A stretch of DNA of 33,321 nt from Anaeromyxobacter sp. PSR-1 (lineage in GTDB: Bacteria > Myxococcota > Myxococcia > Myxococcales > Anaeromyxobacteraceae): contig NZ_BAZG01000032.1 of the NCBI RefSeq assembly GCF_000964525.1, positions 1-33,321 on the forward strand, in the 5' to 3' direction. Of the stretch, positions 27,045 through 33,321 are shown in pieces (positions within the stretch are counted from its first letter, which is position 1; every line of letters begins with the position of its first letter). The position numbers and the translations under genes are program-made. The notes beneath the pieces were generated by a model. It saw nothing but the letters and a program-made list of their open reading frames with translations. It was not told the origin of the DNA and did not search any database.

Positions 27045-28355
27045 TCAGCCGCGGGCGCGCGCCGGCCGCCCGACCGCCTGCTCCGCGTACCACGCGGCCC
27101 GGCTGCGCGGGATGGCCTCGGCCCGTCCGCCGGGGTCCGGCCGGGCGAGCAGGAGCTGGAACACGCTGATCCGTCCGAGCCGGAAGCCGGCGGCGGAGGC
27201 GGCGAGGTAGAGCCGGTACAGCCGGGCCCGCCGCTCGCCCACCAGCCCCACCGCCTCGCCGTACCGCGCCTCCAGCCGCTCCAGCCAGGCGGCGAGCGTC
27301 TCGGCGTAGTGCTCCCGCAGGCACTCCAGGTCGCGCACCTCGAACCCGGCCCGCGCCGCCCGGGCGATCACCTCGGCGATCGGGACGAGCTCGCCGTCCG
27401 GGAACACGTAGCGCCAGATGAACCCGCCGCCGCGCTGCCCGGCCCAGGGCAGCGTCGGCCCCCACCCGTCCACCGAGGCGATGGCGTGGTTGAGGAACAG
27501 GCCCCCCGGCCGGAGCAGCCGGTGGACCGCCGCGAAGTACGCGTCGAGGCGGGCCCGCCCGACGTGCTCCATCATGCCGACGCTCGCCACCTTGTCGAAG
27601 GGGGCCTCGGGGCGGAGCGTCCGGTAGTCCTCCGGGCGCACCGCGATCTCCGCCCGCCCCCGCAGGCGCTCCGCGCGCGCCTCGGCGGCGCGGAGCTGGT
27701 GCTGGCTGAGCGTGATGCCGGTGGCGCGCGCCCCGTGGCGGAGCGCCGCGTGCTCCACCAGCGCCCCCCACCCGCAGCCCACGTCGAGGAACCGCTCGCC
27801 CGGCGCGAGCGCGAGCTTGCGGCACACCAGCTCCAGCTTGGCGCGCTGCGCCTCCTCCAGCCCCTCCCCGCCCGTCGCGAAGTACGCGCACGAGTAGACG
27901 AGGTCGTCGCCGAGGAACAGCCGGTAGAACGCGTCGGAGACGTCGTAGTGGTGGCGCACCGCGTCGCGGTCGCGCCGGACGCTGTGCCGTCCCCCGTGCA
28001 GCCGGGCCTCGAGCGGCGCGGGGCCGAGCGCGTGCAGCGCGCGGCGGGCGAGCGCCCCCGCGATGGCCGCGGCGAGCGCCGCGTGCGGGCGCGGGCCGGT
28101 CCACCGGGCCGCCGCCTCCACCAGCGCGATGGCGTCCCCCTCCAGCTCGATCCGGCCGTCGAGGTACGCCTCCGCGAGGCGCCGCTCCGCGGCCGGGGGT
28201 ACGAGCGCGTCGAGCGCGGCGGGGTCCCGCAGGACCACCGCCCCGCGGACGCCGGCGTCGCGCGCCGGCGGGAGCAGCGTGCCGTCCCAGAGCCGCACCG
28301 CGAACGTGCGGGACTCGGAGTCGAACATCGCCGCGGCGACCCGGGCCGGGTCCAT
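27045..28355 (-). CDS. cfa: Cyclopropane-fatty-acyl-phospholipid synthase family methyltransferase
   Basis: A 436-residue S-adenosylmethionine-dependent methyltransferase of the CFA synthase family. The N-terminal domain (about 1-125) is the lipid-binding part. The catalytic part begins with VRHHYDVSDAFYRLFLG (133-149) and YSCAYF (154-159). The SAM-binding motif LDVGCGWGAL is at 190-199, and ITLSQHQLRAAEAR, MMEHVGR and NHAIAS follow. These enzymes add a methylene bridge to unsaturated acyl chains in membrane phospholipids. The start at 28355 removes a long in-frame extension that overlaps the cupin gene in another frame. The gene is 95 bp downstream of the cupin on the same strand. Confidence 0.93.
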   Translation of the reverse strand: MDPARVAAAMFDSESRTFAVRLWDGTLLPPARDAGVRGAVVLRDPAALDALVPPAAERRLAEAYLDGRIELEGDAIALVEAAARWTGPRPHAALAAAIAGALARRALHALGPAPLEARLHGGRHSVRRDRDAVRHHYDVSDAFYRLFLGDDLVYSCAYFATGGEGLEEAQRAKLELVCRKLALAPGERFLDVGCGWGALVEHAALRHGARATGITLSQHQLRAAEARAERLRGRAEIAVRPEDYRTLRPEAPFDKVASVGMMEHVGRARLDAYFAAVHRLLRPGGLFLNHAIASVDGWGPTLPWAGQRGGGFIWRYVFPDGELVPIAEVIARAARAGFEVRDLECLREHYAETLAAWLERLEARYGEAVGLVGERRARLYRLYLAASAAGFRLGRISVFQLLLARPDPGGRAEAIPRSRAAWYAEQAVGRPARARG

Positions 28356-28450
28356 GCTCCGAGCATATGCGACCGCGCCATCGCGCGCGGAGGCGCCGGC
28401 GGGGGCGCCACGGAAGCGACTGCCGCGCTGCGGCAAAGCCCCCCATGCAC

Positions 28451-28798
28451 TCAGGGCGCCGGGGCCGGATCGCGGAGCATGACGAGCAGCATCCGCGTCC
28501 GCGACACGGCGTCCACCGCGTGCGGGACGTTCGCCGGCATGCGCGTGAGGCTGCCGGCGGGCGCCTCGACCGCCTTCCCGCCGATCGTGAGCGTCAGGGC
28601 TCCCTCCAGCACCACGACCAGGGCGTCGAAGGGCGAGGTGTGCTCGGTGAGCCCCTGCCCCGCGTCGAACGCGAACAGGGTGACGTTGCTCGTCCCCTTC
28701 TTCGCGAGCACGCGGCTGGCGATGCCGTGCTCGGCGTAGCCGAGCAGCTCGACGAAGCGGTGGGCCTCCGCGGGCGGCAGCAGGTCGTCCTTGGCCAT
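28451..28798 (-). CDS. Small cupin-domain protein
   Basis: A 115-residue single-domain cupin. The core reads TLFAFDAGQGLTEHTSPFDALVVVLEGALTLTIGGKAVEAPAGSLTRMPANVPHAVDAVSRTRMLLVMLRD. The typical cupin metal positions are partly kept: H53 in LTEHTSPFDAL and H93 in NVPHAV are present, while other ligands are less clear. This small cupin type is frequent beside stress or redox genes and its function is unknown. CTCCT at 28804-28808, read on the minus strand as AGGAG, serves the ATG at 28798. It is probably the first gene of a transcript that includes cfa. Confidence 0.87.
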   Translation of the reverse strand: MAKDDLLPPAEAHRFVELLGYAEHGIASRVLAKKGTSNVTLFAFDAGQGLTEHTSPFDALVVVLEGALTLTIGGKAVEAPAGSLTRMPANVPHAVDAVSRTRMLLVMLRDPAPAP

Positions 28799-28864
28799 CG
28801 GGGCTCCTCTCCGCCCCTGGCGCGGCGCCGCGTCGGGCGGCGGCCGGGGCGTCATCGATCGTTT

Positions 28865-28876
28865 GCGTTGCAACGC
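28865..28876. promoter_or_regulatory. Perfect 12-bp palindrome in the divergent cupin/amidohydrolase region
   Basis: GCGTTGCAACGC is a perfect 6+6 palindrome located 67 bases upstream of the cupin start and 124 bases upstream of the amidohydrolase start. It could be an operator for either gene. No regulator gene is adjacent. Confidence 0.35.
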
Positions 28877-28999
28877 TCCGCGTCGCGACACGCGCCGCGA
28901 CCGCTCCGTGCATGGTACGCCCCCGCCGGCCCGTTGCCACCTCCGCGCCACGCCGGACAGGAGAGCCCCTTCACGCCGTCCTGTCCCCCCGGAGAGCGC

Positions 29000-31900
29000 A
29001 TGCCGATCACCCGCCGATCCCGAATCGCCGCCGTCACACTCGCCACCGTCGCCGCCGTGTCGCTCGGCGCCGCCACGCTCCAGGGCGGCAGCCGCGCCGC
29101 GGTGCGCGACATCACCGTCCACGAAGGCACCAACGTCGCCGTGACCGCGTCCCCGGACGGGCGCGAGCTGGTCATGGATCTCCAGGGCGTGCTCTGGTCG
29201 CTGCCGCGCGGCGGCGGCGAGGCGCGGCGCCTCACCGACGGGCTCCTCGAGCCCGCCCGCCCCGACTTCTCGCCGCGGGGCGACCTGGTCGCGTTCCAGG
29301 CGTACGCGGGCGGGACGTTCCACATCTGGACCATGCGGCCGGACGGCACCGAGGTGCGCCAGCTCACCTCCGGCCACGGCGACGACCGCGAGCCGCGCTT
29401 CTCGCCGGACGGGACGCGCATCGCGTTCTCCTCCGACCGCGCGTTCCAGGGCAGCTACGACGTGTGGGTGGCCGACGTCGCCACCGGCGCGCTGACGCGC
29501 TGGACCGACGCGCCCGCGGACGAGTTCGAGCCCGCCTGGACGCCCGGCGGCGGCGAGATCGCGTTCGTGAGCGGCGCCGGCTCGACCGGCACCGCCATCG
29601 AGGCGGTGGACGCGGCCGGCCACCGCCGGACGCTCGCGACCGCGCCCGCCGGCGCGCGGCTCAACTCGCCGTCGATCTCCCCCGACGGCGCGCACCTCGC
29701 CTGGATCCAGTTCGCCGCGAACCGCAGCCGGCTCCTGGTGGACGGCGCGCCCGCGTCGCCGTTCGAGGACGTGTTCCCCTTCCCGGCCCACTGGCTGTCC
29801 GCGCGGACGCTCCTCTACGGCGCCGACGGCGGCATCCGCGTCACCGATCTCGACGCCGGCACCAGCGAGCAGGTCGCGTTCGAGGCGACGTTCCGCCTGG
29901 TGCGGCCGGCCTGGGAGCGCAAGCGCTTCGACTTCGACCGGACCGCGCCGCGCCAGGCGCTCGGCATCGTGGCGCCGGCGCTGTCGCCCGACGGCACGCG
30001 CGTGGCGTTCCAGGCGCTGAACCGCCTCTGGCTGATGGACGTGGGCGGCGCGCCGCGCCCGCTCACCGACGGGCCGTACTACGCGCAGGATCCGGCCTGG
30101 TCGCGCGACGGCACGCGCCTCGCGTACGCCTCGGACAAGGCCGGCACCGCGGACCTCTACGTGCTCGACGTGGTCACCGGCGCCGAGCGGCGCGTGACCT
30201 CGCTCCCCGGCGCCGAGGTGGCGCCGGCGTGGTCGCCCGACGGCGGGCGGCTCGCGTTCCAGGACCAGGCCGGCGCGACGCACGTGCTCGACCTCGCCAC
30301 CGGCGCCGTGCGCCAGGTTGTGGCGCCACTGTTCGCGCCGGGCCGCCCGACCTGGTCCGCCGACGGGCGCACGCTGGCGCTCGCCGCGCTGAAGCCCTAC
30401 ACCCGCCGCTTCCGCGAGGGCACCAGCCAGATCCTCACCGTGGACGTGGAGTCCGGCGCGACGCGCTACCAGGAACCCGCGCCGTTCGAGTCGCTGAGCA
30501 CGCGCGGTGACGACGGCCCGGTGTGGTCGCCGGACGGGACCGCGCTCGCGTTCGTGATGCAGAGCACGCTGTGGGTGATGCCGGTGGACGCCGCCGGCCG
30601 CGCCGCCGGGCCGGCGGTGCGCATCACCTCCGAGCCCACCGACGCGCCCACCTGGAGCGGCGACTCCCGGCGCCTGCTGTACCTGTCCAACGGCGCCCTG
30701 CGGATGGTGGCGCGCGAGGGCGGCGCGCCCGCGACCGTGCCCGTCGAGCTGCGCTGGCGCCAGGATCGTCCGGAGGGCACCGTGCTGGTGCACGCCGGGC
30801 GGCTCTGGGACGGCCGCGGGCCCGAGGTCCGGCACGACGTGGACCTCGTCGTCGCCGGCAACCGCATCCGCGCCATCCTCCCGCACCGCGCCGACGCCCA
30901 CGCGCGCGCCGCCGCGCAGGGGCAGCGGGTGGTGGACGCGTCCGGGCTCACCGCCATCCCGGGCCTGTGGGAGTCGCACACGCACGAGTGGATCAGCGGG
31001 AAGTTCTACGGCGCCCGCCTCGGCCGCCTGTGGCTGTCGTACGGCGTGACGTCGGCGCACTCGGTCGGCGATCCGGACTACCGCGCGGTGGAGACGCGCG
31101 AGGCGTACGCCTCGGGCGCCCGCGTCGGCCCGCGCTTCTTCGCGAGCGGCGAGGCGATCGACGGCGAGCGCGTCTACTACAACTTCATGCGCCCGACCAC
31201 GAGCGCCGCGCAGCTCGACCTCGAGCTCGCGCGCGCCAAGGCGCTCGACTACGACATGCTGAAGACCTACGTGCGCATGCAGCACGAGTGGCAGGCGAAG
31301 GCGGTGCGCTTCGCGCACGAGGAGATGGGCGTGTGGGTCGGCTCGCACTACATGCTGCCCGGCATGTCGTACGGGATGGACGGCCAGACGCACGTGAGCG
31401 CCACCACCCGCCTCGGCTTCGCCTACACCCGCTCGTCGGGCGGGGTGAGCTACGGCGACGTGCGCACGCTGTTCGCCCGCTCCGGCATGTTCGACATCTC
31501 CACCACCTTCAACCCCTCGCTCTACGCGGACGACCCGGCGATGGTGGACGACCCGCGCCTGCTCGCGCTCAACACGCCCTGGGACCAGGCGCTGCTGCGC
31601 GCGAAGCGCGACCGCGCGGTCACCACCGACCAGACCGTCAGCCTGGAGACGCTCCAGCGCGAGGAGGAGACGCTCGCGGCCGTGCTGCGCGGCGGCGGCA
31701 CCATGCTGGCCGGGACCGACTCGCCCCTCGACAACGTGGCGACCGCGCTGCACCTCAACCTGCGCGCGCAGGTGAAGCTGGGCGGCCTGGCGCCGTGGGA
31801 GGCGCTGCGCACCGCGACCGCCCTGCCCGCCCGCGCCTTCGGGGTGGACGCCGACCTCGGGACGCTCGAGGCGGGCAAGCTCGCCGACGTCGTGTTCGTG

Positions 31901-32128
31901 CGCGGCGATCCGCTCGCCGACGTGGCCGACGCCGCCAACGTGGAGCTGGTCATGAAGAACGGCCGCCTCCACACCGTCGCGGAGCTGATGGCGCCGTTCA
32001 CCGGCGGCGGCGCGGCGGCCGCCTCCGCGCCCGCGCACCGGCGGCTGCCCGCGGCGCGCGGGGTGGCGGTGACGCCGGCGCGGTGGTGGCACGATCCGGA
32101 GGCGATGGTCGAGGAGGACCACCGGTAG
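29000..32128 (+). CDS. Secreted TolB-like beta-propeller/amidohydrolase fusion
   Basis: A 1042-residue exported protein. A signal peptide or N-terminal anchor (about 1-30) is followed by two stretches of PD40/WD40-like TolB repeats (FSPRGDLVAF, FSPDGTRIAFSSDR, ISPDGAHLAW, LSPDGTRVAF, WSRDGTRLAYASD, WSPDGGRLAF, WSADGRTLALA and WSPDGTALAF). A metal-dependent amidohydrolase domain begins near 610. Its active-site residues are all visible: H660 and H662 in SHTHEW, K755 in MLKTY, H783 in GSHYM, H798 in GQTHVS, and D907 in AGTDSP. The propeller may gate or recruit substrate, perhaps a peptide or cyclic amide; this is inference. The ATG at 29000 follows GGAGAG. Similar fusions are annotated only as amidohydrolase family proteins. 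Confidence 0.92.
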   Translation: MPITRRSRIAAVTLATVAAVSLGAATLQGGSRAAVRDITVHEGTNVAVTASPDGRELVMDLQGVLWSLPRGGGEARRLTDGLLEPARPDFSPRGDLVAFQAYAGGTFHIWTMRPDGTEVRQLTSGHGDDREPRFSPDGTRIAFSSDRAFQGSYDVWVADVATGALTRWTDAPADEFEPAWTPGGGEIAFVSGAGSTGTAIEAVDAAGHRRTLATAPAGARLNSPSISPDGAHLAWIQFAANRSRLLVDGAPASPFEDVFPFPAHWLSARTLLYGADGGIRVTDLDAGTSEQVAFEATFRLVRPAWERKRFDFDRTAPRQALGIVAPALSPDGTRVAFQALNRLWLMDVGGAPRPLTDGPYYAQDPAWSRDGTRLAYASDKAGTADLYVLDVVTGAERRVTSLPGAEVAPAWSPDGGRLAFQDQAGATHVLDLATGAVRQVVAPLFAPGRPTWSADGRTLALAALKPYTRRFREGTSQILTVDVESGATRYQEPAPFESLSTRGDDGPVWSPDGTALAFVMQSTLWVMPVDAAGRAAGPAVRITSEPTDAPTWSGDSRRLLYLSNGALRMVAREGGAPATVPVELRWRQDRPEGTVLVHAGRLWDGRGPEVRHDVDLVVAGNRIRAILPHRADAHARAAAQGQRVVDASGLTAIPGLWESHTHEWISGKFYGARLGRLWLSYGVTSAHSVGDPDYRAVETREAYASGARVGPRFFASGEAIDGERVYYNFMRPTTSAAQLDLELARAKALDYDMLKTYVRMQHEWQAKAVRFAHEEMGVWVGSHYMLPGMSYGMDGQTHVSATTRLGFAYTRSSGGVSYGDVRTLFARSGMFDISTTFNPSLYADDPAMVDDPRLLALNTPWDQALLRAKRDRAVTTDQTVSLETLQREEETLAAVLRGGGTMLAGTDSPLDNVATALHLNLRAQVKLGGLAPWEALRTATALPARAFGVDADLGTLEAGKLADVVFVRGDPLADVADAANVELVMKNGRLHTVAELMAPFTGGGAAAASAPAHRRLPAARGVAVTPARWWHDPEAMVEEDHR

Positions 32129-32165
32129 CGCGGTCGCGCCGAGCCGGACGGAGCCCGCCCCGGCC

Positions 32166-32615
32166 TCACGGGCCGGCGGCGGGCTCCACCCCGGCGGTCC
32201 CCGGCCGCCGCGCGTCGCGGCGCGCCGGCGCGGGCGGGGCGGCCAGCGCCAGCAGGACCGCGGCGGCGGACGCGGAGAACACCGAATAGTCGAGCGGCGA
32301 CTTCGGGCCGAACGAGACGCCCATGGCCGTGCCGAACACCGCCAGCAGGCCGGCGCTGGCGAGCGCCACCCAGCGCAGCCGCACCCCGGCGAGGAGCGCG
32401 AGGCCGAGGGTGGTCTCGGCCACCGTCGCGGCGCGCGCGAGGTAGGGCGCGAGCGCCGCGGGCAGGAACGCGTTCACCTCGGCGGTGTAGCGCACGAACG
32501 CGTCGAAGTCGTTGTTCCCCCAGAGCCCGAGCCGGCTGCCGACCGCCGACAGGAACGCCGCCGCCAGCGCCAGGCGCGCGTACAGGACGGCCCAGCGGAG
32601 CGCCGGGCCGCTCAC
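32166..32615 (-). CDS. DoxX family membrane protein
   Basis: A 149-residue protein with about four hydrophobic segments, beginning RWAVLYARLALAAAFLSAVGSRLGLWG. The NDFDAFVRYTAEVNAFLP and APYLARAATVAETTLGLALLAGVRLRWVALASAGLL segments are typical of the DoxX family. DoxX proteins are small inner-membrane proteins, some linked to thiosulfate:quinone oxidoreductase or oxidative-stress complexes; no catalytic residue can be assigned. The GTG at 32615 overlaps the upstream cupin stop as GTGA, so the two are translationally coupled. The polar C-terminal tail after the last helix is low-complexity. Confidence 0.85.
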   Translation of the reverse strand: MSGPALRWAVLYARLALAAAFLSAVGSRLGLWGNNDFDAFVRYTAEVNAFLPAALAPYLARAATVAETTLGLALLAGVRLRWVALASAGLLAVFGTAMGVSFGPKSPLDYSVFSASAAAVLLALAAPPAPARRDARRPGTAGVEPAAGP

Positions 32616-33043
32616 CGGCCGGCCCCGTGCCGCGCGAGCACGCCCCGGTAGTACTCGGCGATGCCGGCCGTGGTGCTCCGCTCGGCCACCCCGCCGTCCG
32701 CGCCGAGCGTCTCCATGGCGCCGCGCACGGTCACGAACACCACCACCGGCTCGTCGCCCACCGCCATCCAGCTGTCCTCGTTGCCGGCCGGCTCGTACAC
32801 GTAGCCGCCGGGGCCGACCACCTCGCCGGTGTCGAGCAGCTTCCGGTGGCCGGCGAGGTTGAGCGCGTGGACCTCGCCCTCGTGCCGGTGCCGCGGGACG
32901 AGGGTGCCGGGCTCGAGGCGGAGCAGCAGCGCGCGCGTGTCGCCGTCCGCCTCGCCGCGGAGGAGCTTCAGGGAGAAGCCGGGCGACACCTCCGCCCAGG
33001 GCAGGTGATCGGTTCCGTTCGGGTGATTCGGTTCGTGGGTCAT
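32612..33043 (-). CDS. ChrR-type cupin (2,4'-dihydroxyacetophenone-dioxygenase-like)
   Basis: A 143-residue cupin. The metal-binding motif is clear: VPRHRHEGEVHALNLAGHRKLL (about 49-70), with H51, H53, E57 and H59, then GPGGYVYEPAGNEDSW (about 77-92). The Y-V-Y-E-P-A-G segment is shared with ChrR-like cupins and 2,4'-dihydroxyacetophenone dioxygenases. It may be a small dioxygenase or a metal-binding sensor domain; no anti-sigma part is attached. It heads the two-gene operon with the DoxX protein and is divergent from a GntR/MocR regulator 56 bp away. Confidence 0.85.
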   Translation of the reverse strand: MTHEPNHPNGTDHLPWAEVSPGFSLKLLRGEADGDTRALLLRLEPGTLVPRHRHEGEVHALNLAGHRKLLDTGEVVGPGGYVYEPAGNEDSWMAVGDEPVVVFVTVRGAMETLGADGGVAERSTTAGIAEYYRGVLARHGAGR

Positions 33044-33076
33044 GCCACCCGGATAGCGGCCGGAGTGGCTCCCTCA

Positions 33077-33132
33077 CAGGTCCACCCTGGCGAAATCTGA
33101 TGGATCCATTACCGTCCGGTGCCGTGGACCTG
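33077..33132. promoter_or_regulatory. 9-bp inverted repeat spanning the cupin/MocR promoter
   Basis: CAGGTCCAC (33077-33085) and GTGGACCTG (33124-33132) are perfect inverse copies with a 38-base gap (47 bp between equivalent positions). One arm lies between the divergent genes and the other inside the first codons of the MocR-type gene. Two separated sites near a divergent promoter suit a regulator that binds as a dimer and controls its own gene and its neighbour. Confidence 0.45.
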
Positions 33133-33321
33133 CACGTCTCGCTGCACCGCCGCGGCCGGCTCGCCGCGGACGCCTACCGCCAGCTCCGGGAGGCCATCCT
33201 GGACGGCCGCCTGCGCGCCGGCGAGCGGCTCCCCGCCACCCGCGAGCTGGCCCGCCGCCTCGAGGTCTCGCGCAACACCGTGCTGCACGCGTACCAGCGG
33301 CTCGCGGCGGAGGGGTTCCTC
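33100..33321 (+). CDS. GntR/MocR-type transcriptional regulator, N-terminal part (cut by window end)
   Basis: The first 74 codons are open to the window end. The translation starts MDPLPSGAVDLHVSLHRRG and continues with YRQLREAILDGRLRAGERLPATRELARRLEVSRNTVLHAYQRLAAEGFL, a canonical GntR winged helix-turn-helix. The spacing and the LPATRELA / VSRNTV wording are typical of the MocR/PdxR subfamily, which carries an aminotransferase-like PLP-binding domain after this point; that part is outside the window. The gene is divergent from the cupin-DoxX operon and may control it. Confidence 0.85.
   Translation, partial: MDPLPSGAVDLHVSLHRRGRLAADAYRQLREAILDGRLRAGERLPATRELARRLEVSRNTVLHAYQRLAAEGFL

Noticed and set aside
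26876..27169. Short plus-strand frame with a CPTCH (CxxCH) heme-like motif
   Set aside because: It runs into the antisense of the cfa gene, has no ribosome-binding site or signal peptide, and has unusual composition; the motif is likely chance.
28799..32122. Minus-strand frame of over 1000 codons opposite the amidohydrolase
   Set aside because: It is low-complexity antisense sequence; only its last 115 codons (28451-28798) form a real gene, the cupin.

Overview
This is a 33.3-kb chromosomal window from a very GC-rich bacterium, with most third codon positions G or C. The gene content includes an OmcA/MtrC-type decaheme outer-membrane cytochrome, a single-chain NADP-isocitrate dehydrogenase, a long isocitrate lyase, an AmtB/PII pair, several LysR regulators and a putative FNR-type box. 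Together these suggest a metabolically versatile, anaerobically respiring Myxococcota / former Deltaproteobacteria member such as Anaeromyxobacter. The taxonomic placement is inference. I see no rRNA, tRNA, CRISPR array, insertion sequence, phage gene or origin, and no gene-free stretch longer than 300 bases.

Layout. (1) 51-2398, minus strand: a pirin and a mercuric-reductase-like flavoprotein. (2) 2535-4609, plus strand: a two-gene overlapping cluster that I identify as senA-senB, the selenoneine synthase and selenosugar synthase of the selenium-metabolite pathway. This is the most interesting system in the window. (3) 4735-7613: a lipoprotein of the ABC substrate-binding type, overlapping a hybrid sensor histidine kinase, with no transporter genes. 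(4) 7693-11923: a tautomerase, a LysR gene divergent from a frameshifted MFS transporter, and a second LysR gene divergent from a nitroreductase. (5) 12063-14926: an FNR-like box, a perfect 7-bp inverted repeat, the decaheme lipoprotein cytochrome and a strong intrinsic terminator. (6) 14950-17083: glnB and amtB transcribed divergently, with sigma-54-like elements facing both ways. (7) 17163-18553: a stand-alone 5'-3' exonuclease coupled to a small helical protein. (8) 18749-20998: a long, ICL2-like isocitrate lyase. (9) 21086-23483: a MoaD/ThiS-like protein, a BNR-repeat protein and a DUF1207-like outer-membrane protein. (10) 23585-26804: an icd-mdh operon. (11) 27045-28798: a cyclopropane-fatty-acid synthase and a small cupin. 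(12) 29000-32128: a large secreted beta-propeller/amidohydrolase fusion. (13) 32166-33321: a DoxX-cupin operon divergent from a MocR/GntR-type regulator cut by the window end.

How the genes fit together. Isocitrate lyase, isocitrate dehydrogenase and malate dehydrogenase put the TCA/glyoxylate branch point within about 8 kb, although on opposite strands. GlnB and AmtB form the ammonium uptake and sensing pair. The cytochrome is probably a terminal electron-transfer protein induced without oxygen, but its usual porin and periplasmic cytochrome partners are not here. The sen pair implies production of a selenium analogue of ergothioneine. Its hercynine source (EgtD) and selenophosphate source (SenC/SelD) would have to lie elsewhere in the genome.
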